The notes: a model not told the origin generated them from the sequence alone. A DNA stretch of 64,000 nucleotides from Pachypanchax playfairii (GCA_006937955.1 SSNP01000001.1:7939483-8003482); one strand, 5' to 3'. Counted from the first letter of the stretch, positions 24,784 to 41,399 are shown. A program made the numbers and translations.

Positions 24784-25769
24784 GTAAGAGATTAAGATGT
24801 TGCCCTTGCATTGCTCAAGCCGTATTAGTGCATTGGATTCAAAATGACCCTGCACAGCTACTTCTCCTGGCATTGTTTGGAGTAAGAGTGATGGAGTGGT
24901 TGGTGATTACTCCACCAGTCTCTAATTTGAATGTAATTTCAAGCTAAAGAAGCTATAGCTAGTTGAAATGCCTAAGTTGCAGATTTTTAGGTGGGACAGA
25001 CAATGTTGTTTTCAATAAATTGGGTTATTCAATGACATATTTAGCTGGCAATCTTCTGACATAAAAAAAAAAAAATGTTTTTTTTTGCTTTTATATTTCC
25101 TTGACAAGAATAGTGATGACTCATCAGTTGTACACAAATGAAACACATTTTTCCACCTCTCTTCTCCATTAGTATGAATTTAACCCCCCCTTAAAAAAAA
25201 CACTCAGACACACACAAGGTGTTGAATGGAAGTATGGGTGGTGTAAAAGCAGAGGAGACTGGAGAACTTGTCTTGTTGAGGTTTTTTTTTGTTTTGTTTT
25301 GTGTTAAAAATATATCTTTTTTCAAGAAAAATATCCCAGGATTTTACAAGGAACTTTAAGACTGCTGCATTTGAACCCTTTATGGTTAATATTAATATAT
25401 TGTTTGTCATTTTTCTAAAATCACTTTTTGTCTATTTCATGATCTTTCCAACAGTTTGTAGTGTTCAAAGTCTCTTTGAGGTTGAAGCCAGATTTCCAAA
25501 TTTATTGACTTATGCATATAGATTGCCCCTCTCTGTCTAGTAAATTAAGAGTGACCTACAATGACTTTCAGTAATTTGAAGCCCAAAAACACATTCATGA
25601 CGAATAAAAGAGTGATTCTATGTAATAAATTGCTATTTACAGTTTTGGTTCACCCAGTCTATTTTCAAAAGTATAAACCGTCATGTCTGCATCCACACAT
25701 AATAACTGCATAGGTGTATAACTAGAGAATGGACAAGAGTGTTGAAACGTCAAGTTGAATCAGTCAGTT
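24784..25769. other. AT-rich spacer
   Basis: Contains A and T runs near 25063-25087. No gene was recognised; frames of 68 and 83 codons lie on opposite strands of the same AT-rich text. Confidence 0.55.
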
Positions 25770-26048
25770 GGTCATTATCTATACCTGCTTATTCCTGTTC
25801 AGGGCTGCAGCGAGCTGGTGCCTATCTACAGCTGTCAAGAGGTGGGGCATCTGGACAGGTCACCAGTCCATCACAGACAACCAGTCACACACACAGAGTT
25901 GCCATTAACCTTGTGCCTTATTTCAGTCTGTGGGAGAAAGCTGGAGTACCTGGAGAAAACCCATGCATGCAAACTCCATGCAGAAAGGTCTCACCACAGT
26001 TTGAACCCCTGACCTTCTTGCTGCAAGGCAACAGTGCCACAATTTGAA
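25770..26048 (+). repeat. Well-preserved copy of the teleost repeat
   Basis: TTATTCCTGTTCAGGGCTGC starts it, then GTCACCAGTCCATCACAGAC, GGAGAAAACCCATGCATGCA and CTTCTTGCTGCAAGGCAACA near the end. On the other strand the region near 26010 reads AGGGGTTCAAAC, resembling a tRNA B box, so an RNA polymerase III ancestry is possible. The two open frames here (25739-26047, 25755-26012) are by-products. Confidence 0.8.
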
Positions 26049-26952
26049 CCAATTTTAAATTTCCATTGTCCTGTGATACAGTATTGTCTGCAATTTAGCC
26101 TCCAGTTGTGTGGGGTGTCTTTGTAAATAACCAGATACAATTATCAATAGGACAAAACATTGAGGTTTCACAACAAGAGTTCAGATATTGTACAAAAGAT
26201 GATGTTTTGTGTACCCATTTTATATCTTATTTCTCATTGCTTGATAACAATTTATTTGACTAATTAACTAAAGATGTTATTTGGATGTTCATTATGAGAC
26301 GTTGTACGTAGATAAATAATTTCTGACATTCTGTTTTGTTTTCACTAATACATCTTTAGGATTCACATTTAAAAGGTTTTATTTTATTTTGCTATTTGTT
26401 ATAAGCCAGGCACATGCCCATTTATTTAGATATTTTGGTGAGTAAATTAAGTGCCTTGTAATCTTTGACACTGTAGTTTGTTGAACTTATGGATAAATGT
26501 CCCTTTTCCATAATTGCTTTTTATTATTTTTTATAAGATCAGGTTTAGTGGTTGGTCTAGAAGTGTAATGTTGTTAGCACATGCAAGTTATCCACAGACA
26601 GTTTGCTGTGGTTTTTCTCAAGCTAGATAGATCCAAGAGCTCCATGTTTGGTGTGTTTTGACACTGTTTGTCTTGCTGTGATATTCTGCTGCCCTGGTTT
26701 AACCCCCATCATATTAAAGTTGGAAGTCACACATTTTAGAACATTACACATTACTAGTGTCTTTTTTAAATCCTTGTTTGAAAAAAAAAATGTTTGGAAA
26801 AAGTTCATTCATCTCCGTTCCATGTTCTTATCTCTCTTAAAAGAATGTTTCATAATAGAATAATAAATATTCCAGTCACAATCACATGCTCCATATTGTT
26901 TTTTTATTTTTCCTTTACAATGAAAAGATTCAGCTGCACAAATGTTGTAACT

Positions 26953-26982
26953 GGAAAGCACAGTTTCCCAGGACTGGGGCCA
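26953..26982 (+). repeat. 30-base inverted-repeat arm (partner 29378-29407)
   Basis: GGAAAGCACAGTTTCCCAGG and the next ten bases are the reverse complement of 29378-29407 with a single mismatch. The flanks do not match. The arm lies in otherwise unremarkable AT-rich sequence. Confidence 0.8.
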
Positions 26983-29377
26983 CGACCTTAAGAAAGTATT
27001 TATTTCAGCCTAGATATTGACTTGAGTGGTAAGGGCCTCTGTGTCCTCAGGTCAGCAGGCTGCTCAGTGTCTGCGTTGCACACAATGCAACAGGACCGTA
27101 ATGGGTGGCTAGTATTGATCGGGCCGGGTGTAAAGGCAACTGAGATGGGAGTTCACAATCAAGATACTGTAATTCTCTGATCTTTATCTGGATGCTCTTT
27201 GTAAAGAGCCTCCAGTCTGTAAGTGCAATTTCTGGGGGTTTTAAATTCTCAGGAAGGACAATCACCTGACTCTCGGTAAAACTTTAAGATTTTGGATCTT
27301 TTTGACAGTAGGAAGATAAAACTGAAAAAAAGGAAAAGCTAATATTTTCTAGGAATCCTTCAGTGAGAAACCTTCTAACAAGACTGTGCTTTATGAATAT
27401 CTGATAGCATAAACTTTTGCATCTTTTACACATTCATCAATGTTTATTTTCTTAGAATTTAGATTTACAAAATTAAAGAGTTGCCTTAAAATCCAGAAGT
27501 AAACCTCGAAGTTTTAAGAGTGTCTTGCAGTGCGGGCACTTAACAGGGAGTTGGTAAACCTACAAGGCAGACCAAGCAACAAGGTCAGTGTCAGTGGCTT
27601 GACTTGTAAACACTGTTTCTCAGGACAGGTGAGAAGCTTATCCCACCTGATTTTTTTCTGCCGTTCTCCAGTGCACCGACTAGAGGACATATTTAGCAGC
27701 AGACGCTGACATGCTTGACCTCAGCCAGTGAGACAGAAGCTGGATTACCTGGTGATACCATCCTGATTCTCTAATCCCAGATCTGTCTTGCAAAGATTAG
27801 CGCTGAGGAAATCAACCCCATGCAATGCTGACAAGTGACATGCCTTAACTTCCCACAGAGTATTCCCTCCCCCACCAATCTCACTTTTTATTTTTTTCAG
27901 ACAGCAGTGAAACTAATTCACAGTAAATAGTTTCTGGTGCAACAGTGCTTCTAAAATATTAATTGAACCATTTCCAGCTATGCTTTCTTTAAAACATGAA
28001 TTATCACATAAACAAGGGGAGCGAGGATATTGTTTGTCTAGCTTGATCACAAGACAAACAAAACCTGCATGTCATCTCTGCATTTGAACATCAGCAGTTA
28101 AAACAGATTAAACCATGTCATGTCAACTAGAGTCAAACCTAAAGGACATTTTACATTTCTAATCATGAGATTGTTGGTTTCACTTTAAAACTTATAAGGA
28201 ATATAAAATATAATGTTTGTAATGATCATTTGCCTGTGACCTGAGAATCTGTGTATGTTCTGTTAACCTGCTCTGGTTCAGGGATGAGTGGGTGTGGTAG
28301 AGATGATGAAGTTACATAAGTCAAAGTTATATCCATGTTATATTCATGTGAATATTAGGTCCTAAAAGCACAGCAATGTATTCCAAGAAGATGAGCAGTG
28401 TAAATCAGTTTCGTCTGAAATGCTATGACACATCTGTTTGGGATTTAAAATATATATTCTTAAAATTTATCTTTTCTTGGAAACCTTAAAATTTGCATGT
28501 AGTGTTATGCATGGACGAGTGACCACAAGCTCTACATGGCTGTTAGGAAACCTGCTGAAAGCTGCCTACTGAGAAACACATTTAGTGGAATTTGAAGCTG
28601 GATCTGCATACAGAGATCAAGATGCTGGCTTGTGAGTGATCATCTTGCTGGTCCAAGATTAAAGGGCCTTATTATCCAAGATACTTTAGTGTGTTCTTTT
28701 ACTCCAAAATTCTCATTCGTAGTTGTATTATATAAAATTTGACAAACACAGTAATCCTTCCTCACAAATACTTTAGTTTTTATTTTTTTCTGTTTAAAGG
28801 TTACAGATATGTAAAAAAACATTTTGTTTTGTATCGATATTTTATCAGATGGCAGTACATACAGTACTTACAGTACATTAACAGGCTTTTTTGTGTTTGG
28901 TGTAAATACATGCTGATGTATCAGAGCTTGATTTTTTGAGCACTCAGTCTCAAACAAGCCACGTTGTTGTTTCTGGCTCAGTATCTCATTTCAACATTAA
29001 AAGTACATACTTTCTAGTATTTTGATGAGTTTATCTGTTGTAAATGTCTATGTGTGTGTTTGTTTGTTTATTTTGTGAGTGTGTGTTAGATCATTTTTTC
29101 TATGTTGTTTGAATGTGTAACCTACTGTATGACAATGTGATGAAAAATGCATCCCTACCTTTAAAACCGACGTGAGAAGGGCAGAGACAAGTTATATCTG
29201 AATAAAAGTTATTCTAGCATCACACAGGTTAAATCAGGGCAGAGTTCCAGGTATTTTATCTGCACCTTAAGCATTGATTTGAAATGGGTTAAAGATCCCA
29301 CTATAGAATGGCACACTTCCTCTTAAAACTGATACACATTTACATGAGCAGATGTAATGTCAAAATTTCCAACATGA

Positions 29378-29407
29378 TGGCCCTAGTCCTGGGAAACTGT
29401 GCTTTCC
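29378..29407 (-). repeat. 30-base inverted-repeat arm (partner 26953-26982)
   Basis: AGTCCTGGGAAACTGTGCTT lies inside the 30-base match. The two arms enclose about 2.4 kb with no open frame of note. They could be ends of an unknown element, or two copies of a short conserved motif in opposite orientation. Confidence 0.8.
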
Positions 29408-30567
29408 GACATCATGTTTAGAAAATACATTTATATCTTGATAATAAATTTCTGAATAAGATGTTATATTATTATGTGAGCTGATATGAAACTATTCAGA
29501 CTTGTTACTGTTAACTTTGGTTCCAGATCAGAAGAGTTGAACACTCTAATCCAGCAGCTGTTGTGCAAAATAAACATACAAAAATTACTGATAGCTGTAT
29601 ACAGACAGAGTTTTTATTTATCTTTTAATGAAACAGTTTGAGCTGCACATATACTCCAACTAACAAAGCTGAATTAATATGAGATTTCATTAAGGTTGAG
29701 CAACTTGTTGGCAGGAATAATCAATTTACTTGAGCTCAATTTTCCATAAACGTAAAGCAGGAAACTTCATATTCATAAAGTTATTAATGAAAACAGAAAA
29801 AAAAATCTTTCTTTTATGCTATTACTCCTGACTGCTGTTAACCAAACACTAATCTCCCCCAAAATGTTAAATGCCATGTTCAGTTACTGAAAAAAAATTT
29901 ATGGATTTTCTTTTTTCATGTTCAGTGTATTAATTTGGCCACAGCTTAATTTTACAGAGTAACTTTTGAAAGTGTAAATGTTCTTCTAGTTTTCTAAGAC
30001 AGTTCGAGGGGCGCAGGTGTTTCTACATTTCTCTCTCTTCATGAGAATGACATCTGACAGTGTTGATATCCACTGAACAGTTTTAGTTCAGGCTTCAGGC
30101 ACCTTTCAACTTGTCTTGTCTGCCACAAATCCTTCAAACGATTAGTTGGTGTTGCTGTAGCAAATAAGCTTGTCACTTCCTGTCTTATCAAATGCTCTTG
30201 ACTCAGCATAATGAAAGAGAGGCTCTTAAAGCCCCATCCGAAATGCGACTTGTATGCTTGTCAATGATGCCTTTGAACCAAATGTGTTTAACCCTTTGAG
30301 AATTTGTAAAAGACACCAAAATTGATCCTCAAGCCTAAAAGCATCCATAGGGATTTTAGGATGTGTATGGGAACCATGCTGAGGCAAACCCTGATGGGGA
30401 CTTCAAGAATAAAAGTCATCACTGTAATTGGTTTTTGAATGTTACAGTCCCCTTTGAGATGAAATTCACCTGCCAGAAAATGCTGTCTTCCTTTTATTTG
30501 TTGCACACAGCACCCACCCAAGGCTATTATGTACTTATTTTGTACAAGGGACATACCGTTTGGAAAG

Positions 30568-30588
30568 TTTTTTTTTTTTTTTTTTTCA
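30568..30588. repeat. Poly-T tract
   Basis: About 20 T in a row within AT-rich spacer, with no recognised retrocopy beside it. Confidence 0.8.
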
Positions 30589-31559
30589 AAAATGTTGCAT
30601 CAAATCTGGTGCACAGTGTCTATGATCCCTTTTATTGCTAGTCATGCAGAATGAGACTTTGTTTTACAGAAACAACATTCAGTGAAAAGACATCACTTTC
30701 AGCAAACATCTCATCCAAAATCCAGTACACCTGCTCCATCAGTAATACCTTTACATGACTTTCCTCACAGTCCATTGCACCTACTGGCAGATTTTCCTTG
30801 AAAGTTGATTGGTCTTTCTCATCTTTGCCAATTTAAATCAATTTAAAAAACAGGCTAAAATCTGGACTCACAGAAACATTGATCAAAACCATTCTGTTTA
30901 GATGAGAGATGAGAGTCTCTGCTCTGAGTTTGTGTATTGCTTTCTCTTGACTTTTTGGTTACATTTTTGGATGCAGTGGCTGACTGTGTTGAATCACAAT
31001 GGGTTTCCAAAGGTATCTGAAAGCCCATGTGACTGTATTGATCACAGAAGCATGACAGCATTTCTTGCATGCTGCCTGAGGGTTCGAAGGTTACATGGAT
31101 CTAACGGTTGTTCCTGGCCTTGGCTTTAAAGCATCGAGATTTCCCCAGACTCCCTGAATCATGTCACAGTATTACGTACTGTAGATGTTGGTGCACTTTC
31201 ACGTTAAACAACTTTTTTTATTGTTTTATTTTCTTGTATGTTTTGGTAAAAAAGAAAAGAAAAAAAAAATGAACATCTTGCAATTGAAAATACTATAATG
31301 GATGCACTTTCCGGACCATCCATCAATCCATTTTTGAGACCTGCTTTTTCTGACCTTTCAAACTCATTTGTGATTATTTTACCTGTCAATAATTTTGCTA
31401 ATGAATATAGATTTTTCAGAACTGATGTTACTTTATAATACTAAATTCATGCTGTCTGTGACTTACTTTACTTAGGTTTCAGTGTATTTTTAGAGCATAT
31501 GTTATTAAATTTGTGTACATTTTTATTTTCTAAAAAAACCAACCTATATCAATGTCTTC

Positions 31560-31985
31560 ATAGGTAAGGTTAGGATTGAGCAGGAGGTTAATAGGCAAAT
31601 TGGGGCGTCATCTGCAGAAATGTGGACGCTTTACCAATCTGTATTATTAAGAGGAACCTTAGTCGAAAGGTAAAGTCGTCAGTGGCTTCTAACCTTCATC
31701 TATGGTCATGACCTGTGGGTTAGCCCCTAACCCTAACTTTAATCTTAATTAATAAATGAATGAAATCATTATTATAAATATCTGAACTTAATTTTCTCTA
31801 CAGACTGGCTAAACTCACCTTTAGGAATAAGACGAGCAGCTCAGGGATTCAGGAGGAGCTCAAAGTAGATTTGCTGCTGCTCCGTGTAAAGAGGATCCAG
31901 TTGAGGTGGTTAGACATGTCTCATTGGGGGGAGACCTTGGGGCAGACCCAGAACTCACAGGAGAGATTATATCTCACAGCCCCTT
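31560..31985 (+). mobile_element. Second relic of the same LINE family, 3' part, opposite orientation
   Basis: Nucleotide-level resemblance to the same fish LINE. It carries the segment around GTCATCTGCAGAAATGTGGA, then TATGGTCATGACCTGTGGGT, then AGGATCCAGTTGAGGTGGTT and GGGGCAGACCCAGAACTCAC. These correspond to the C-terminal end of the reverse transcriptase ORF. About 80 bases of AT-rich sequence (31730-31800) interrupt or replace the middle. No open frame survives. Confidence 0.7.
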
Positions 31986-34094
31986 ATCTAAATGAATTGA
32001 GAAAGAACAGTAACTACAATTTCTATAGTACCTGAGCCACATGCACTTACTTTATAAAACTACTGTTTAAATCTGATCTTGAAAAGTTTACAAACGAATA
32101 CAGTTTACAGGGTTTTTTTTCCTCTAATACTTTGGGGTTGTACAATAACAGCTGAATATTGATTTCTGAATGCCAGTATAAGTTTTAGTAAGTACATGTT
32201 ATCTTCTGGAACAAGCTGAACTCATTGAACAAACAGTTGAACTCGTTCTAAAGTTCAGCTGTGGCCTTAAATCACTTCAACAACATAATGTTTGAGCTTG
32301 TATCCATTTGAGGTAAGCCCTAATTTCTTCTTACATTCTGCTTTAGTTCAGCTGGTAGTAATTATATTGTTGAATCATGTAACAAATGCATTTTCTATAT
32401 GGTCCCTTTGTTAATTCTGAGCACTTTCCTTGTAAAGGTCTCTGCATGGTTCTGCTCTTTAGCTTGCCACATGGCCTGATACATACAAAGTAATGGATGT
32501 GTGGAGTTACCTGTCATCTCACTTAAACTATCTGGACTTCTGTAGTCATAGATTTGTTCCATTATATGCTGTCCCACAAGACCATTGACCTGAAAGATTA
32601 AATGAATCCATGTTTTCAGCTCCACTGTTTTCCAAAGCATCCTTCTTGATGCACCAGTTGTTAACTATTATCCGCCATGCAATTTCTCATCCTGCTACTA
32701 TCATGGATGATTCAATGCCTTGTGGTCACAGAGCCATGCCCTGATATTAAAGTTCCTTCCTGAATTTCATCCACATCTGTAGTACTCAGTTGCATTATTG
32801 ATCACATCAGTGATTCAAAGGGCAAAGTGAGTCACAGGCAGGTAACAAATGACAATAACTATCACATACAAATGCTGCTAGAATTCGTATTTAGGCAACC
32901 ATTTAGTTTTTAAACTGAGCTTTATTAACTGATGACATTTCAATGCCAAGTCTTTATTTAGAGATATACATTTTATGGAAAGAAGTGGATCCTAAGACCA
33001 CATATGCATGGCTATGAAATATATATATTTTTTTTTTTCCACAATCTATCTTTTCATGTGCACTTTAAGTTTTCAGAGGTCCAATATAGACCCTAAAATG
33101 TGGGAATCAACATGCACGCCAATGCACAAGGTCTTTAGCATCTTCAATGAAGCTATTTTTAGAATCTTAAAAGAAACCAGGGCACATTGCAGGCATGGAA
33201 AATATATCAGATTCAAACCAGACTTCTAAATTTCAATGTCATCCATGTTTTCATCATTAGTTTACATTAAAATATATGAAAAAATACAAATATTATAATT
33301 ATATATAATATGCAGTTTGTCTAGACATTTATAACCTTCCAGAAAAGTATTTACTTTTGTTTAACTATTCATTTAAGAATTTAATTCTACATGCCATGCG
33401 AAACTAAAACTCATGAAGTAAGTTTTGATTTAGTAAGTCACCGTCTGCAAATGTGATCTCTGTGCATGAGGGGACAAAGGTCCTTTGGGCACTGCCAAGG
33501 GCAAAAAGGCTCAGCCTTGGGGAGTTTATACTATTAACCTTTTAAACATGTATTGTTTGTGGCATAAAGGTTTAATTTATCATAGTCACGGTGTAACTTT
33601 TTTTATTTCCATATATTCAAAAATGATAGAAAATCACTGCCAATTGACATTTGTCAAAGAACACATTTTGTTGTTTTTACTTTGTATAGTTCCACATATG
33701 AAAGATTAAATAATTAATTTGCTGCAGCATTTCAGTCTTATCAGACAGAGACTGTCAAATGAAAGTTGCCAAACAGTCTCTAGGAGTGTGTATGTGCACA
33801 AAGTAACAGTGTGACCTTTTCTTTCAAATCCAGAAAATTAAACAGTGAAAATGTTTTTTAAAAAAACTGATTTTTGTTACAGGGCACAACTTTCTAATTC
33901 TCCTGGAGTGCATAGAAAACAAGTATCATACATTCTCATAAATGACTGTTTTCAATTCAAAAGAGGGACTTTTATATTATCCAGGAGACCATTTTTTCTT
34001 GTCAGGCACATAAAAGCAGTGTCTTTTACACTTGCCTGTTTAAGTTTAAGGTTACACAGCAGCACGGCTGATCAGCTCTGTTACTTTTTGTTAA
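31986..34094. other. Non-coding stretch with one weak exon-like segment
   Basis: Only the minus-strand segment at 32511-32589 drew attention. The rest is AT-rich and unremarkable. Confidence 0.5.
32511..32589 (-). other. Weak exon-like segment on the minus strand
   Basis: Read on the minus strand, TTTAATCTTTCAG precedes and GATGACAG|GTAACTCC follows a 79-base interval that is open in the frame VNGLVGQHIMEQIYDYRSPD. It sits inside an 81-codon open frame (32395-32640). I do not recognise the protein, and neither neighbour offers a matching exon. It could be a decayed gene or transposon piece, or chance. Confidence 0.15.
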
Positions 34095-34375
34095 GCAGGT
34101 TGCAGGTATGAAACTCTGCAGGAGCCTTTCTGCCTTCAATTTGCGTGTTTTCCCAAGGCAAGTGTGGGTTTTCTCCAACTGCACAGGTTTTTTCTTGCAG
34201 CCCCAAACATGCATGTTAGGTTAATTTGTAGTTTTAAATTCCCATTTGGGTGTGAATGGGAGTATAAATGGTTGTTTGTCTGTATTTGGACCAGAGATGG
34301 ACTGACAACTTCTCCAGAGTGTTTCTTGTCTATCTCACAATGACTTTAGGAGAAAATAAGTAGATGGACAGTTAC
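34095..34375 (-). repeat. Copy of the teleost repeat, reverse orientation
   Basis: GTGTGGGTTTTCTCCAACTG, AACATGCATGTTAGGTTAAT, CCAGAGATGGACTGACAACT and TAAGTAGATGGACAG follow the family order in reverse. The near-perfect AACATGCATGTTAGGTTAAT core makes this assignment firm. Confidence 0.75.
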
Positions 34376-38634
<4,259 letters not shown>

Positions 38635-39274
38635 GGTAGTGATAAGAGGGCGGCAACAAAAAAGGCTGATACCCAAGTTAATGCAAAACTTTCAGAGTTC
38701 TCTTCCTCTGATTTAACATTTGTCCTTACTGACAGCTGAGTCAACAATGTTTGATAAGTTTATAGACCCAACTGATTTGAACAGATTTGTAAATATCCAG
38801 CCTGCAGTGTCAGATGATTTGTTCAAGAAAGAGAAAAGACAAGACAAGCAATAAAAAAGAAAAAACAAAGGTTTTAGATGTAAATTCACCTCTACCTGTT
38901 ATAGAGCCTAATGGAACAAGTCTGTTGAGACCTTTTCATTTGGTTTTGTTTTTTTTACGACAAACGCATAACAGAAAATGTTGATCTTACAAATCCATCC
39001 ACCTTCCACAGTCGAAAAAACTAAAAAAAAAAAAAAAAAACTATTTTACTTAACTTTATAATGCCAGAAAAAACATATGAATTCTGTGTATCACTTGATT
39101 AGAAACCTTTCGATTATTATCAGATATTTTTCTTGGATTTTAAAATGATAACTTTTTTAATTAAAAAAAACATTTTAGCTCACATATGGTTCAATGTTTA
39201 ATGCCATTTTAAGTTGAAACAAATTGTCTCTGATGTTTTCAGAAGTTATGCCACTTCATAGCTGAATGATTTCA
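38635..39274. other. Spacer after the compound microsatellite
   Basis: Contains an 18-base A run near 39023. No gene or family repeat was recognised. Confidence 0.55.
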
Positions 39275-39612
39275 TCATCCATCTATCATTTATACTCACT
39301 TATTCTTGTGCAGGGTCACAGGAAGCTGGTGCTTTTCTCCAGCAGTAATTGGGCAGAAGGTGGGGTTAAACCTGGACAGGTCACCAGTCCATCACAGAGT
39401 CACATAAAGAAAAACAACCACATACACCCAGGGATAATTTGAGCTTCCAGTTAACCTCAAGTGTGTTTTTGATCTTTAAGAGGAAACAGGAGTCCCCGGA
39501 GAAAACCCACACATAAGGAGAACATGTAAACACCATGCAGAAAGGTCATGGCTGGTTTTGAACCCAGGACCTTCTTACTGCAAGGCAACAGTGCAACCTA
39601 CTGCATCACAGT
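39275..39612 (+). repeat. Near full-length copy of the teleost repeat
   Basis: Runs from CATCCATCTATCATTTATAC through CTTATTCTTGTGCAGGGTCA, GGTCACCAGTCCATCACAGA and GGAGAAAACCCACACATAAG to CCTTCTTACTGCAAGGCAAC. At about 340 bases it is the longest and clearest copy in the window. Confidence 0.85.
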
Positions 39613-39832
39613 TTTATCATGAGTACCAAATGAATTAGAGAATGGTTTAGAAATAAAAAGCTCACATTTTAATATATATGTATATTTTAAATAATCAGTA
39701 ATTAATTCATTTATTCTAAAATAATTTAAAATTAAATCTTTGAGTTAGAGAACACAGATCAGCTCGTCCCTTCTTCTAAAATTCTTAAAGGTAGTTCTAT
39801 TTGCAAAAATATACTTCCAAACAAAAGCTACA

Positions 39833-39858
39833 CATTTTATTTTATTTTATTTTATTTT
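39833..39858. repeat. Short (ATTTT)n array
   Basis: Five ATTTT units in tandem, adjacent to AT-rich spacer. Confidence 0.85.
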
Positions 39859-40632
39859 GGGCAAAGCTAGGAAAGCAAATTAAGCTTGTGAATCTTCAGA
39901 CTTGTGCTGCTTAGATGTTGACCTCACTCCTCCAGCTTTTTCTGTACTCACTCGAATAATTGGTAGCCATGCTTTGCTGATGGCACTGTTGAGACTGTGG
40001 ATGATAAAAGTAACACTGAACTTCTAGTGACTCAGAAATCTCAACCAGGAAACTAAAAGACACACTGTGTTTTAAAGAAATGTTTATTATGGCTACTTTT
40101 GAAGATATTAAAAGAACCCAGATTTTTCCTCTGGACAAATATTGCAGACACAGGCAGATAGGTGTAGGATGCTGAAGAGCTCAGGCTACCCCAGTGGTTC
40201 AGAGAAGGGCTTGTCTTTGCTTATTATTTTGATCCTCTGACACAGTCATTATTTTCTATTTGGACTTGAAGTTACTCAAGCACAAACATTCTTTCACTTA
40301 AAAAAGTGAACTTATCTTCCTTCTTCCAAGAATCACAATAACATGCTCATGGTTGAAGTTTTATACTTACAACATGAAGCTTGCAACTCAAATTTCATTA
40401 AACATTTGAGAACACTGTTTAACTGTTCTTATCAGATATAGACACAAAAATCTTCATCAAAACATTCAAGAAATTCTAAGGATGAGAAATAAAGTCACAT
40501 TTTAATATCATATTTTTAAATCTTAAAAAATATAATACTGCATAATAAATATTATATAGTCTTTAAAGAAAACAACTTGTGCAAATATAACACAGGTCTT
40601 CTTCTGCACTAAAATAAAACTTATTTTAAAAA

Positions 40633-40664
40633 GTGTGTGTGTGTGTGTATGTGTGTGGGGGGGG
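40633..40664. repeat. (GT)n microsatellite with a G8 tail
   Basis: Eight GT units, one AT, further GT units and eight G. It lies 0.4 kb upstream of the CpG island. Confidence 0.9.
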
Positions 40665-41135
40665 TTGTACTTTTTGTTGGCAATTTGTTTTGTTGTTTTG
40701 TTCAGTTAGTTGTAATATGACTGATAAAAGAACAGCCCCTCAGTAAGATGTTTTATGATTCTTTTCTTTTTGTAACATTAACTGTTTTTGTGTTATTTTG
40801 CATCGTATTTGTCTTTGAGGTTTCTTCAATTTTGGTGCTCTGTATGTAATTGGGACATGACATTCTGGGAAGGTGTGCGTGTGTATAAATGTATGTGAGA
40901 AATTGAGAATGGGATAATATATCACCTCCTGATAACTATCTCATATAATCATGTGTTAACAGAGAAAGACAGGAGCAGAAGATGAGATGAGTGTATAATA
41001 GAGAAAGATATGAGAGGAGTGGAGCAAATGAGGAGGGTCTCCGCGTTCTGGATTGAAACGGAAACCCACCAATAGGACGCCTTTTTCGGCTTCAGCCGCC
41101 GCAGTTTCTACGCTCTATTGGAGGACGTGCATGCA

Positions 41136-41190
41136 CTCGTTCGCTCGTTCGTTCGGTTGTTCGCGCGCGCGCACGCACACGCACGCACAC
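41136..41190. repeat. Alternating CGTT / CGCG / CGCA simple-sequence tract in the promoter
   Basis: Short CGTT/CGCT units run into CGCGCGCGCG and then GCACGCACAC repeats. This alternating purine-pyrimidine run is favourable to Z-DNA and lies at the likely start-site region. Its length is probably polymorphic. Confidence 0.75.
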
Positions 41191-41316
41191 GGGGAGGAGA
41201 GGAGAAGAGAGGAAGAGTGTGGGTTATCAGCAAGCCGTGCAGAGGAGCTTTGCCCCGGTGAGGCTGGCAGGGGTTGAGCGAGGAAACTAAAAGATTCGGA
41301 AACAGGAAAGTAGAAA

Positions 41317-41334
41317 ATGAGGGGCAAACTCTAA
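41317..41334 (+). promoter_or_regulatory. Short uORF in the inferred first exon
   Basis: ATG AGG GGC AAA CTC TAA, five codons plus stop, with A at -3. It matters only if transcription begins upstream of it, which the promoter layout suggests. Confidence 0.35.
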
Positions 41335-41369
41335 CTCGTGCATCTTTTCTCTCGCGTTCAGCAGCTGTC

Positions 41370-41399
41370 ATGTGTATTCAGAGGGGTGCACGCGGACAG
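41370..41399 (+). promoter_or_regulatory. First half of a possible splice-spanning uORF
   Basis: An ATG at 41370 (context GTCATGT, G at -3) is followed by ten open codons that reach the inferred donor exactly in phase 0. Joined to 58721, the frame continues for eight codons and stops at 58745-58747. It would be an 18-residue uORF that exists only in the spliced RNA and overlaps uORF 1 in another frame. It depends entirely on the inferred splice. Confidence 0.35.

Larger units (their letters stand above)
26049..31559. other. AT-rich non-coding stretch holding the 30-base inverted pair
   Basis: Apart from the arms at 26953 and 29378 and a poly-T tract at 30568, no repeat family, RNA gene or coding frame could be supported. 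Confidence 0.55.
39613..41034. other. Spacer upstream of the CpG island
   Basis: AT-rich with the ATTTT and GT microsatellites, becoming purine-rich (GAGATGAG, GAGAGGAGTGGAG) in the last 80 bases before the island. Confidence 0.55.
41035..41399 (+). promoter_or_regulatory. cdh18: Probable cdh18 promoter and non-coding first exon
   Basis: CpG dinucleotides become frequent abruptly at about 41040 after 41 kb of CpG-poor DNA. A direct CCAAT (41069-41073) and an inverted one (ATTGG, 41117-41121) could bind NF-Y. They are followed by a CGTT/CGCG/CGCA tract (41136-41190) and a purine tract (41191-41217). No TATA box is evident, as expected for a CpG-island promoter; transcription probably starts between about 41130 and 41230. 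A good splice donor, GGACAG|GTAAGAGG, closes the likely exon at 41399. Joining it to the acceptor at 58721 is inference: the next clear + strand exon is the cadherin one, about 17.3 kb away. Confidence 0.6.

Noticed and set aside
25739..26047. 102- and 85-codon plus-strand frames
   Set aside because: They lie inside a high-copy teleost repeat and are not protein-like.
33470..33525. Imperfect hairpin (CCAAGG ... CCTTGG) as a microRNA precursor
   Set aside because: The stem is short and interrupted, without the roughly 22-bp duplex a precursor needs.
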